Shown in pieces: positions 1-8,193 of a DNA stretch of 37,700 nt. A program made the translations under genes and the position numbers. Position 1 is the first letter of the stretch, and every line of letters begins with the position of its first letter. The notes below the pieces were generated by a model that saw only the letters and a list, made by a program, of their open reading frames with translations, made no database searches and was not told where the DNA came from. Origin of the DNA: Lachnospiraceae bacterium (GTDB lineage: Bacteria; Bacillota; Clostridia; Lachnospirales; Lachnospiraceae); NCBI GenBank assembly GCA_024699355.1, contig JAILPR010000011.1:1-37700 (forward strand), written 5' to 3'.

Positions 1-41
1 AAAAAACAACGGAGATCCTTCCCATCGAAGGATCTCCGTTT
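1..41 (-). terminator. Rho-independent terminator closing the minus-strand hydro-lyase operon
   Basis: AACGGAGATCCTT / AAGGATCTCCGTT inverted repeat followed on the minus strand by GTTTTTT. Confidence 0.85.
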
Positions 42-80
42 TCCATTCAATTCGATCTGTTGCATGCACCGCGTGCTCCG

Positions 81-138
81 CGCAATCGTTTCCTGCAGTG
101 CCTGCTTCGCGCAATCGTTTCCTGCAGTGCCTGCTTCG
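81..138. repeat. Short tandem direct repeat, period 29 bp, 2 copies
   Basis: CGCAATCGTTTCCTGCAGTGCCTGCTTCG at 81 and again at 110; between the stop codon at 148 and the terminator. Confidence 0.9.
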
Positions 139-147
139 CGCCCGCGC

Positions 148-1389
148 TTACGGTTCCACGATCATGCCGGCAACCGCACTGGCTGCCGCTGTTGCGGGTG
201 ACCCCAAAAAGATTTCCACTTTGCTGGTTCCCATACGACCCAGGAAATTCCGGTTGTTGGTCGCAAGTACTCGCTCGCCGTCGGTTAAGATGCCGCAGGC
301 ACGTCCGCAGCAAAGTCCGCAACCCGGCTGTGTGATGATCGCGCCGGCCTCTGCGAGGATCTCCAGATACCCGGCCGCAATAGCTTCGCGATAGATGCTG
401 CGGCTAGCTGGGGTCACGATCAGTTTCACGTACGGTGCGACCTGTTTGCCTTTCAGATATGCTGCTGCCGTCGCCAGATCTTCGAGTCTGCCGTTCGTAC
501 AGGATCCGATGAAGACCTGATCGAGTCTGGTGCCGACGTATTCGGACACCGGATGGATATTATCCACATTGGACGGACAGGCCAGTACCGGTACCAGGTC
601 CTCTGCCTGATAGGTTAAGATCCTGCTGTAGGTGGCATCATGATCCGGATAGAGCCAGTCCACCTCCGACATCGATACGCCGGAAAATTCACAGGTTTTT
701 TCATCCGGTGCAAAAAGTGCACATTTCGCTCCCGCCTCGATGCCCATGTTGGACATGGTCATACGGGACGCCACACTCATCTCATCGATCGTACTTCCGG
801 AGAATTCCAGTGCCTGATAGGTCGCGCCATCGGCTCTCAAGTCTCCGATCACACGCAGGATCACATCTTTGGATCTCACATTTTCCGGGAGTTTGCCATT
901 GATGATGACTTTGATCGTCTCCGGCACCTTGACCCACATCTCACCGGTGCCGATGACTGCGGCCATCTCGGTATAACCGATCCCGGAGGAAAAGCATCCG
1001 ACACAGCCATACGTGGTCGTATGCGAATCGGTACCAAAAACGATATCGCCGGGCTTTGCATATCCCATTTCCGGCATCAGCTGATGGCAGATCCCGTCCG
1101 CACGATGAAAGTGTGTCAGTCCCTGCTCTTTGACAAAGGCATCCCCGATCTGAAAGTGACGGACATCCTCTACGGCACTGGTCGGTACCAGATGATCGTA
1201 GATCAGTACCACCTTGTCCGGATCCCAAACTTTGGTGAAGCCCATTTCTTTGAATTTATCCACTACAAACGGAATAAAAATATCATGGATCATCACGCGA
1301 TCGACCTTTACGGTCTTGATCTGTCCGGCACGCACATCCGCATCGCCGGTGTTGTGCATGATGATCTTCTCAATTAACGTATGTCCCAT
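148..1389 (-). CDS. leuC: 3-isopropylmalate dehydratase/homoaconitase large-subunit family protein (second copy)
   Basis: 413 aa; aconitase-superfamily motifs GTDSHTTTYG, GSCTNGR, GCGLCCG; family-level assignment only. Confidence 0.85.
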   Translation of the reverse strand: MGHTLIEKIIMHNTGDADVRAGQIKTVKVDRVMIHDIFIPFVVDKFKEMGFTKVWDPDKVVLIYDHLVPTSAVEDVRHFQIGDAFVKEQGLTHFHRADGICHQLMPEMGYAKPGDIVFGTDSHTTTYGCVGCFSSGIGYTEMAAVIGTGEMWVKVPETIKVIINGKLPENVRSKDVILRVIGDLRADGATYQALEFSGSTIDEMSVASRMTMSNMGIEAGAKCALFAPDEKTCEFSGVSMSEVDWLYPDHDATYSRILTYQAEDLVPVLACPSNVDNIHPVSEYVGTRLDQVFIGSCTNGRLEDLATAAAYLKGKQVAPYVKLIVTPASRSIYREAIAAGYLEILAEAGAIITQPGCGLCCGRACGILTDGERVLATNNRNFLGRMGTSKVEIFLGSPATAAASAVAGMIVEP

Positions 1390-1439
1390 AGTCTCCTCTT
1401 GATCGCAGCAAGCTGCGCCATTCTCCTCTTTTTGCCGGG

Positions 1440-1934
1440 TTATTTGATGAGCCCGTTCCTCTTTTGCATTGCCTTTACCAGCCCGCCGGCTTCCAAAATC
1501 TCCAGGAGATTCTTCGGCAGCGGATGGATCGGATAGGTCTTACCGCCTGCCCGGATCGCCTCCCCTAAGACAACCTCGATCTGATCGCCTTCTTTGACCT
1601 CGTCATACAGATCCGGCTGCTCGATCAGGAGCAGTCCGTTGTTGATGGCATTGCGGAAAAAGATCCGTGCAAAGGACTTGGCAATGACGCATCTGACATT
1701 CAGATGCTTGATGATCTCCGGTGCCTGCTCACGGGAGGAGCCGCAGCCAAAGTTTTTGCCGGCGACAATGATATCACCGTCTCCGATCTGTGCCGCCAGT
1801 TCCGGGCGCAGCGGAGAAAAGGCATACTGCTTCATGTCATCGACCGTCGGCAGTGCCAGATATTCTGTCGGAATGATGATATCGGTATCGATGTCATCTC
1901 CGAGTGTCCAGATTTTTCCTGTAAACGTTTCCAT
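1440..1934 (-). CDS. leuD: 3-isopropylmalate dehydratase small-subunit family protein (second copy)
   Basis: 164 aa; swivelling-domain motifs DDIDTDIIIPTEYL, NFGCGSSREQAP, SFARIFFRNAINNGL. Confidence 0.87.
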   Translation of the reverse strand: METFTGKIWTLGDDIDTDIIIPTEYLALPTVDDMKQYAFSPLRPELAAQIGDGDIIVAGKNFGCGSSREQAPEIIKHLNVRCVIAKSFARIFFRNAINNGLLLIEQPDLYDEVKEGDQIEVVLGEAIRAGGKTYPIHPLPKNLLEILEAGGLVKAMQKRNGLIK

Positions 1935-1943
1935 GCGCGCCTC

Positions 1944-3194
1944 CTATAACCGATCTGCCGTGATGATCTTGCCGGCGATCGCCGATGCAGTCACGGTCGC
2001 TGCAGATCCCAGATAAACCTTGGAATCCTTATGTCCCGCGCGTCCCTTAAAGTTACGCGTACCGGTCGAGATGAGGACTTCGCCCGCGCCGATGACGCCC
2101 TGACAGCTTCCCCAGCATACCGAACAGTTGGCATTCATCACCATCGCGCCCGACTCCATAAAGATGTCGATCAGACCTTCCCGCATCGCCTGCAGATAAA
2201 CTGCATTGGATGCAGGTGCGATCAAAAAGCGCACATCGGGATGTACTGTTCTTCCCTTCAAAATGTCCGCAGCCACACGTAGCTCATCGATGCGTCCGTT
2301 ATTGCAGGAGCCCAGGAAGGCTTCGTCGATTTTGACCTCACCGATCTCTCCTGCCGGCACTGCGGTATCCACAAAGTCCGGTCTGGCAACGACCGGCTCG
2401 ATCTTGCTTAGATCATAGTGATAAACCTTTAAAAATTTTGCATCCGGATCGCTCGTAAAGAGGTCGCCCGCATCTCTGCCATGCGCCTTGGTAAACTCAA
2501 CGACCTTTTCATCCGGCTCGCAGATCCCGGTCTTGGCGCCGGCTTCCACCGCCAGATTGCAAAGGACAAATCTGTCATTGACGCTTAAGCGATGCTCGCC
2601 TTCTCCGGCAAACTCCATGATCTTGTAGTTGGCACCATTGGCGCCGATATCACGGATGATGGTCAGGATCAGATCTCTCGGATAGACCCCTTCTTTGAAT
2701 TCCCCGGTCAGTTCAAAGCGCAGTGTCTCCGGTACCAGCACCCAGCTCTTACCGGTGACCATCGCATATAAAAAGTCCGTACAGCCGATGCCGGTACCGA
2801 ACGCACCGAGCGCACCGTAGGAACAGGTGTGGGAATCCGCACCCATGATCAGCTGTCCTGCTTTGACATAGTTCTCGTACATGATCTGATGGCAGACACC
2901 TTTTCCTTCATAGAAATCGATGTCATGCTCTTTTGCAAACTCGCGCATCTTCTTATGCGCTGCGGCGGTCTTCGGATTCTCCGCCGGAATGTTATGGTCG
3001 ATGATAAAGACCAGTTTCTTCGGATCTGCGATCCGGGGTGTCTTTACCTGATTGTGGAACATATCGATCGTCAAATGCGTTGTTCCGTCGTTGCTCATCA
3101 TATAGTCCAGATCCACCGTATGGATATCGCCCGGTTTGACTTCCGGTACACCGGCTGCTCTGGCAATGATCTTTTCGCCTAATGTCATTCCCAT
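1944..3194 (-). CDS. leuC: 3-isopropylmalate dehydratase/homoaconitase large-subunit family protein (first copy)
   Basis: 416 aa; GADSHTCSYGALGAFGTG, GSCNNGR, NCSVCWGSCQG. Confidence 0.85.
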   Translation of the reverse strand: MGMTLGEKIIARAAGVPEVKPGDIHTVDLDYMMSNDGTTHLTIDMFHNQVKTPRIADPKKLVFIIDHNIPAENPKTAAAHKKMREFAKEHDIDFYEGKGVCHQIMYENYVKAGQLIMGADSHTCSYGALGAFGTGIGCTDFLYAMVTGKSWVLVPETLRFELTGEFKEGVYPRDLILTIIRDIGANGANYKIMEFAGEGEHRLSVNDRFVLCNLAVEAGAKTGICEPDEKVVEFTKAHGRDAGDLFTSDPDAKFLKVYHYDLSKIEPVVARPDFVDTAVPAGEIGEVKIDEAFLGSCNNGRIDELRVAADILKGRTVHPDVRFLIAPASNAVYLQAMREGLIDIFMESGAMVMNANCSVCWGSCQGVIGAGEVLISTGTRNFKGRAGHKDSKVYLGSAATVTASAIAGKIITADRL

Positions 3195-3205
3195 ACTCTT
3201 CTCCT

Positions 3206-3679
3206 CTAATCTTCCTGATTCAGTGAAGCGATCAGGCCTCCCTGATTTAAGATATTCTGCATGTACGGCGGCAGTTTGGTGCAGGAGTAGGTCTTTCCAT
3301 TGACCTCTACCGTACCTTCCGTCAGATCCACCGTTGCCTCATCGCCCGCTTCCACATTGGCATCGAGCTCTCCGCTGACCAGTACCGGCAGTCCGATATT
3401 GATCGCATTGCGGAAAAAGATCCTGGCAAATGATCTGGCGATCACCGCCTTAACGCCGAGCGCTTTTAACACACTCGGTGCCTGCTCACGAGAAGAGCCG
3501 CAACCAAAATTATCGCCGGCAACGATTACGTCTCCCGGCTGTACATTGGCTGCAAACCGATCATCCAGTGATTCAAATGTGTGCCCCTTCATCTCCTCAA
3601 TATTCGGGAGCAGCAGATACTGCGATGCGATGATCTGATCCGTATCCACATCGTTTTTGAACTTAAACACCTTACTCAT
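3206..3679 (-). CDS. leuD: 3-isopropylmalate dehydratase small-subunit family protein (first copy)
   Basis: 157 aa; DVDTDQIIASQYL, NFGCGSSREQAP, SFARIFFRNAINIGLP. Confidence 0.88.
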   Translation of the reverse strand: MSKVFKFKNDVDTDQIIASQYLLLPNIEEMKGHTFESLDDRFAANVQPGDVIVAGDNFGCGSSREQAPSVLKALGVKAVIARSFARIFFRNAINIGLPVLVSGELDANVEAGDEATVDLTEGTVEVNGKTYSCTKLPPYMQNILNQGGLIASLNQED

Positions 3680-3706
3680 TGTTCTCCTCTTTCCTGCGTG
3701 TTATAA

Positions 3707-3741
3707 GATGAGCCAAATGAGATGATCTCATTCGGCTCATA
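3707..3741. other. Near-perfect palindrome/hairpin in the S1 - leuD intercistronic gap
   Basis: ATGAGCC-A-AATGAGATGATCTCATT-C-GGCTCAT; no T-run follows on the minus strand. Confidence 0.8.
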
Positions 3742-3756
3742 CGCGTTTTCTGTATG

Positions 3757-4662
3757 TTAAGACAGATTTAACTTTGATAACAGATCGCCCAGACTGGTGG
3801 ATGCGCTCTCTTTGGTCTGATACTTTTCAAGTTCCACATCCTGCTGTGTATCGATCATTTCCTCCTGCAGTGCTTTCATGCTCAAGGAAATCTTTCCATC
3901 CTGAACCTTGGTCACTTTCACCTTGACCTGCTGTCCTTCTTTAAGGACTTCGCCCGGAGAGCTGATCCGCTTCTCACAGATCTGGGAGACATGCACCAGA
4001 CCGCTTAAGCCGTTGCCGATATTCACGAATGCGCCATACGGCTGCAGGGACTCTACGGTACCCTCCATGACCGTTCCGACCGCGATCATCGCGATCTTGT
4101 GATTGCGCTCTTCGATCTGTTCCTCTCTGGCAACCTCTCTGTGCGAGAGCACCAGTTTCTTGCGCTCCGCATCCACGGTAATGATCCGTACTTCCAGCTC
4201 TTTTCCGACAAATGCGGACGTATCTTCCACATAGTCCAGTGCCAGATGCGATGCCGGGATGAAGGCCCGAATGCCTTCCAGATACGTCGTTACACCGGCG
4301 TTAACCGCTTCCCGGATGCGAACGGTCACCGTGACCTTCTCGTCCATCATCTGCTGCAGTTTTTCCCAGGCCAGCACTTCATTGGCTTCCTTCCGGGATA
4401 ACAGGATATTGCCCTGTCCGTCGTCCATACGAACGACCGTTGCCTCGATCTCATCGCCCTCGTGCACATCCTCAAATACAGAGAACTGCGGGTCGTTGCT
4501 CAGATCTGCGACTTTGATCACACCCTGTGTGTAATACTTTAAATCCAATGTGACTTCATCTTCGGTGATGCCGATGACCGTACCCGTTAAGATATCACCC
4601 TCACCGATCTTGCGGAACGATGCATTCAGTTCCTTCTCATAATCCTGCATGCTTTCTGCCAT
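3757..4662 (-). CDS. S1 RNA-binding domain protein (30S ribosomal protein S1-like)
   Basis: 301 aa with about 3 S1 repeats, e.g. GTVMEGTVESLQPYGAFVNIGNGLSGLVHVSQI. Confidence 0.88.
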   Translation of the reverse strand: MAESMQDYEKELNASFRKIGEGDILTGTVIGITEDEVTLDLKYYTQGVIKVADLSNDPQFSVFEDVHEGDEIEATVVRMDDGQGNILLSRKEANEVLAWEKLQQMMDEKVTVTVRIREAVNAGVTTYLEGIRAFIPASHLALDYVEDTSAFVGKELEVRIITVDAERKKLVLSHREVAREEQIEERNHKIAMIAVGTVMEGTVESLQPYGAFVNIGNGLSGLVHVSQICEKRISSPGEVLKEGQQVKVKVTKVQDGKISLSMKALQEEMIDTQQDVELEKYQTKESASTSLGDLLSKLNLS

Positions 4663-4677
4663 GATGTACCCCCTGTG

Positions 4678-5898
4678 TTATTGTAATGTCGGCAGATCGG
4701 TCAGTGCGACTGCTCTGCAGATCACACCAGCCTTGGTTCCTGCCAGTTCTTTTAATTTCCGACGGATTCTCTGTGCGATGACATCCGTACCGTCCTGCAT
4801 CGTGCCAAGAAGCAACAGCAGATACTGGGACTCACTGTATTTACAATACGCATCACCGCCACGGATCGCCTGAATGATCGCGGTATTTAATTCCGCGGAA
4901 TGACGTTTTAACTTCTCCGAATTGGAGAAGGACTTTCCTTCATAATCCACCAGTGTGCAAAGCATCATATAGATCGAGAACTGTGTTCTCTCGATGTTTC
5001 TGCTCAGAATATGATAGGCGTCGATGAAGCTCGGATAGGAACAGCAATATGCCCCTTCCTCTTCATCTTTCAGCCCCATGATCTCGGATCGGATATCTGC
5101 CAGACGCTCCGGCTCCGGTACGAACTCCTCATTGATCTTTTGCAGACAGGACTGTAATTTTGCGGACGGCTGCTGTGCCAGTTCTTCACGATAATACCGC
5201 AGTGTCTTTTCATATAACTGATAGGCTTCTTTGAAATGATTCATACCGATCAGGGCATCGATCATATCCGCCTGCCAGTCACCGGCCGGATAGATCTGAT
5301 TTGCGCGCTCAAAGATGCTGTACATCTCTTCGAATTTGGAAACACTCTTCAAATACGAACCAAGCCAGGTGATCGCACGTCCGTACATTTCTTTCAGTTT
5401 CGCGGACTCTGCCTGAACCCAGGGAGTCGTGCCGACCAGTTCCGGCAGAAATACGCCCTGGTAGATCTGAAATGCCTGACGATAACTTTCATATTTCTTT
5501 TCCGGACTCTTGGCTGCATCACCGGCCTGCACCGCCTGACGGAAAACGGAGGTGTCCACCTCGATCTCCACATACGGGTCCTGAATGAATCTGCCGGCCT
5601 GCTTTACGACATAATCCTTATCCGGTAAACCGGCCTTTACCATCTGCTTACGCATCTGATAAAGCAGGTTATTTAAACTGTTGCTGATATTTGCCAGATC
5701 TTCTGCGCCAAAAAGGTCCTGCAGTAATTTATTGCGGGATACGCCATCTTCTGCATGCAGCCAGATGATCTCCAATAGCTGTGTGAACTTCGCAGACGTG
5801 TTTCTGCCAAGTACCACTTCCTCCCCCTCTTTGCTCAGCTCGAAACCGCCGAACATCTTCACTTTCAATTTCAAAGTTTCCGTGTTTTTACGTGCCAT
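4678..5898 (-). CDS. BTAD (SARP-like) transcriptional activator domain protein
   Basis: 406 aa; winged-helix-like N-terminus (KVKMFGGFEL...LLEIIWLHAEDGVSRNKLLQDLF) followed by TPR-like BTAD region. Confidence 0.75.
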   Translation of the reverse strand: MARKNTETLKLKVKMFGGFELSKEGEEVVLGRNTSAKFTQLLEIIWLHAEDGVSRNKLLQDLFGAEDLANISNSLNNLLYQMRKQMVKAGLPDKDYVVKQAGRFIQDPYVEIEVDTSVFRQAVQAGDAAKSPEKKYESYRQAFQIYQGVFLPELVGTTPWVQAESAKLKEMYGRAITWLGSYLKSVSKFEEMYSIFERANQIYPAGDWQADMIDALIGMNHFKEAYQLYEKTLRYYREELAQQPSAKLQSCLQKINEEFVPEPERLADIRSEIMGLKDEEEGAYCCSYPSFIDAYHILSRNIERTQFSIYMMLCTLVDYEGKSFSNSEKLKRHSAELNTAIIQAIRGGDAYCKYSESQYLLLLLGTMQDGTDVIAQRIRRKLKELAGTKAGVICRAVALTDLPTLQ

Positions 5899-6006
5899 AT
5901 CTCCTCCACTATCTATGCGTCACCCTAACGCAATTATCATTTTACCTATATTAATAGGAAAAGTAAACGTAAAAGCCATGTTTTTTATGATAATCTACGT
6001 TTTTCC

Positions 6007-6079
6007 ATTGTACACGTATTTTCTTAAAAAAGTATAAAATTCACCATTTATTCACAGGAAAATGATAAAAGTGTACAAT
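6007..6079. promoter_or_regulatory. Divergent promoter region with inverted 9-bp repeats
   Basis: ATTGTACAC (6007-6015) and GTGTACAAT (6071-6079); plus-strand promoter TTCACA-N17-TACAAT at 6051-6079. Confidence 0.6.
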
Positions 6080-6104
6080 AATTAAAAATCATAAGGAGAA
6101 CGAT

Positions 6105-6527
6105 ATGAATTTCAAAGAACGTATGATTCGTATGATGCAGGGACGCTACGGAATGGACGCCCTCGGCAAATTCCTGATGGGAGCCTCCATGGTCCTGATC
6201 ATCTTAAATTTGTTTGTACAGCACAACGCTCTGTACATGCTGGGTATTTTTCTGATCATCATCGAGTATATCCGCATGTTTTCCAGAAACATTCAGGCAC
6301 GCTATCGTGAAAATCAAAAATACCTGCAGATCACAGCCGGCCTTCGGAAGTGCTTTACGCAACCTTCGCTTCGTAATCCGTTCCGCATTCTTGCCGAACG
6401 GAAAGCATCTCCTTACCGGATCTTTACCTGTCCGCAGTGTCATCAGAAGATCCGCATCCCGAAAGGCCACGGACGCGTCGCTGTCCGCTGCCCGAAATGC
6501 AACACCGAATTTATGCGCAACACCTGA
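6105..6527 (+). CDS. Small membrane protein with C-terminal zinc ribbon
   Basis: 140 aa; two hydrophobic segments and FTCPQCHQKIRIPKGHGRVAVRCPKCNTEF; RBS aaggaga. Confidence 0.75.
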   Translation: MNFKERMIRMMQGRYGMDALGKFLMGASMVLIILNLFVQHNALYMLGIFLIIIEYIRMFSRNIQARYRENQKYLQITAGLRKCFTQPSLRNPFRILAERKASPYRIFTCPQCHQKIRIPKGHGRVAVRCPKCNTEFMRNT

Positions 6528-6625
6528 GCCGTATCACCGGCCAGATACGATGCGCAACCCCCAAGCCGTATCACCGGCCAGATACGATGCGCAAACCCCA
6601 AGCCGTATCATCGGCGAAATCCGAT
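6527..6625. repeat. Short tandem direct repeat, period 37 bp, about 2.6 copies
   Basis: AGCCGTATCACCGGCCAGATACGATGCGCAACCCCCA starting at 6527, 6564 and 6601; each unit contains a CGTATC...GATACG inverted repeat. Confidence 0.9.
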
Positions 6626-6641
6626 CGGAGTTTTATAACAC

Positions 6642-7478
6642 ATGTTTGGATATGTCACCATACATCAACCGGAATTAAAGTTCCGTGAATATGACTTTTA
6701 CCGGTCCTACTACTGCGGCCTGTGTCACAGACTCGGTCAGAAGTGTGGTCCCCTCGGACGCCTCTCGTTGACCTATGACATGACTTTTTTAACGCTCCTG
6801 CTCACTTCGCTTTATGAATCGGCAGATCAGCCGGAGAAGGTCCGCTGCATCGCGCATCCCGTGATGCCACATGTCGAACGGTCCAATCGCTACACCGACT
6901 ATGCAGCCGATATGAATCTGCTGTTGACCAGGTACAAATGTCTCGATGACTGGCAGGATGATCATGACCTGATCAAACGCTCCTATGCCGGTCTCCTTGG
7001 CAGTGAAGTCAAACGGATCGAAGATGCCTATCCAAAGAAAGCAGCACTCATCCGCGATCGTCTCGCCGCACTTTCCGAATGTGAGAAGCGGGGGGAGATG
7101 CAAAGTGATCTTCCGGCCGGGATCTTTGGTGAAATAACAGCCGAAATCTTTGCATATCAATCCGATGTCTGGGAAGAGACGCTACGGGAAATGGGCTTTT
7201 ATCTGGGAAAGTTTATCTATCTGGCAGATGCTTATGAAGATCTGGAAAAAGATATCAAGAGCGGCTCCTATAACCCGCTGGTCGAACTTTCCAAAGAGGA
7301 AGATTATGAAACTGCCTGCGAAAAGACGCTGACCATGATGATCGCGCACTCCTGTCAGGCCTTTGAGCGCTTGCCAATCATTGAAAATATTGATATCTTA
7401 AGAAATATCCTGTATGCCGGTGTCTGGACCAGATATCGGATCGCCCGGCAGAAGAAAGAGGAACAGAAGAATGTCTGA
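6642..7478 (+). CDS. DUF5685-like family protein
   Basis: 278 aa; N-terminus [32 protein letters not shown] typical of this family. Confidence 0.75.
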   Translation: MFGYVTIHQPELKFREYDFYRSYYCGLCHRLGQKCGPLGRLSLTYDMTFLTLLLTSLYESADQPEKVRCIAHPVMPHVERSNRYTDYAADMNLLLTRYKCLDDWQDDHDLIKRSYAGLLGSEVKRIEDAYPKKAALIRDRLAALSECEKRGEMQSDLPAGIFGEITAEIFAYQSDVWEETLREMGFYLGKFIYLADAYEDLEKDIKSGSYNPLVELSKEEDYETACEKTLTMMIAHSCQAFERLPIIENIDILRNILYAGVWTRYRIARQKKEEQKNV

Positions 7479-8112
7479 CCCGTATCAGGTCCTTGGTATC
7501 TCACGCGATGCCTCAGAAGATGAAATCAAAAAAGCATATCGAACCTTAAGCAGACGCTATCATCCGGATGCCAATGTCAACAATCCCAACCGTGATCAGG
7601 CGGAAGAGAAATTTAAGCTCGTGCAGGCCGCATATGATCAGATCATGAAAGAAAGAACCGAAGGATATTCCTCCGGCTCTTCCGATTGGTATCAGGATCC
7701 GTTCGGTTTCGGTGCCCGTCACAATGACAGCACCTCCGCTGCAGATGAAACGGAAATGCATTTCCGTGCCGCTGCAAATTATATCCAGTCCGGACATTAT
7801 AACGAAGCGCTGAATGTATTAAGTTCCATGACCGACCGTCCGGCCAGATGGTACTACTTAAGTGCCATAGCCAATGCCGGGATCGGTAACAACTCGATCG
7901 CACAGAATCATGCGCAGACCGCTGTCAATATGGAGCCGTATAACAACGACTACAGACAACTCCTCATGCAGCTTGAGAACGGCTATAACTGGTATACCAA
8001 CAGGCAACGATCCTACGGATATGCACCTTCGGTCAATTCCAATACCTGTCTGAATCTGTGTATCGCAAATCTGGTTTGCAATCTATGCTGTGGAGGCGGA
8101 TGTATCTGTTAA
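7471..8112 (+). CDS. J-domain (DnaJ-like) protein with Cys-rich C-terminus
   Basis: [35 protein letters not shown] (HPD present); start ATG overlaps the upstream stop by 8 nt; tail [21 protein letters not shown]. Confidence 0.88.
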   Translation: MSDPYQVLGISRDASEDEIKKAYRTLSRRYHPDANVNNPNRDQAEEKFKLVQAAYDQIMKERTEGYSSGSSDWYQDPFGFGARHNDSTSAADETEMHFRAAANYIQSGHYNEALNVLSSMTDRPARWYYLSAIANAGIGNNSIAQNHAQTAVNMEPYNNDYRQLLMQLENGYNWYTNRQRSYGYAPSVNSNTCLNLCIANLVCNLCCGGGCIC

Positions 8113-8135
8113 CAGATCGCCGCTTCTTTTTTGTA

Positions 8136-8190
8136 CGCTGCCGGGATCCGCTGCCGTGCGCCGTGCGCTGCCCGGATCCGATGCCGAGCG
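8136..8190. repeat. Imperfect tandem direct repeat, period 30 bp, about 2 copies
   Basis: CGCTGCCGGGATCCGCTGCCGTGCG (8136) versus CGCTGCCCGGATCCGATGCCGAGCG (8166). Confidence 0.75.
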
Positions 8191-8193
8191 CTC

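Noticed and set aside
640-1377. 245-aa plus-strand ORF antisense to the LeuC-like gene
   Set aside because: Shadow ORF opposite a strongly supported aconitase-family gene; no family motifs or convincing RBS.
3680-3756. T-box or leucine attenuator leader before leuD
   Set aside because: The gap is only 77 bp, lacks a T-box sequence and any leucine-rich leader peptide I could see.
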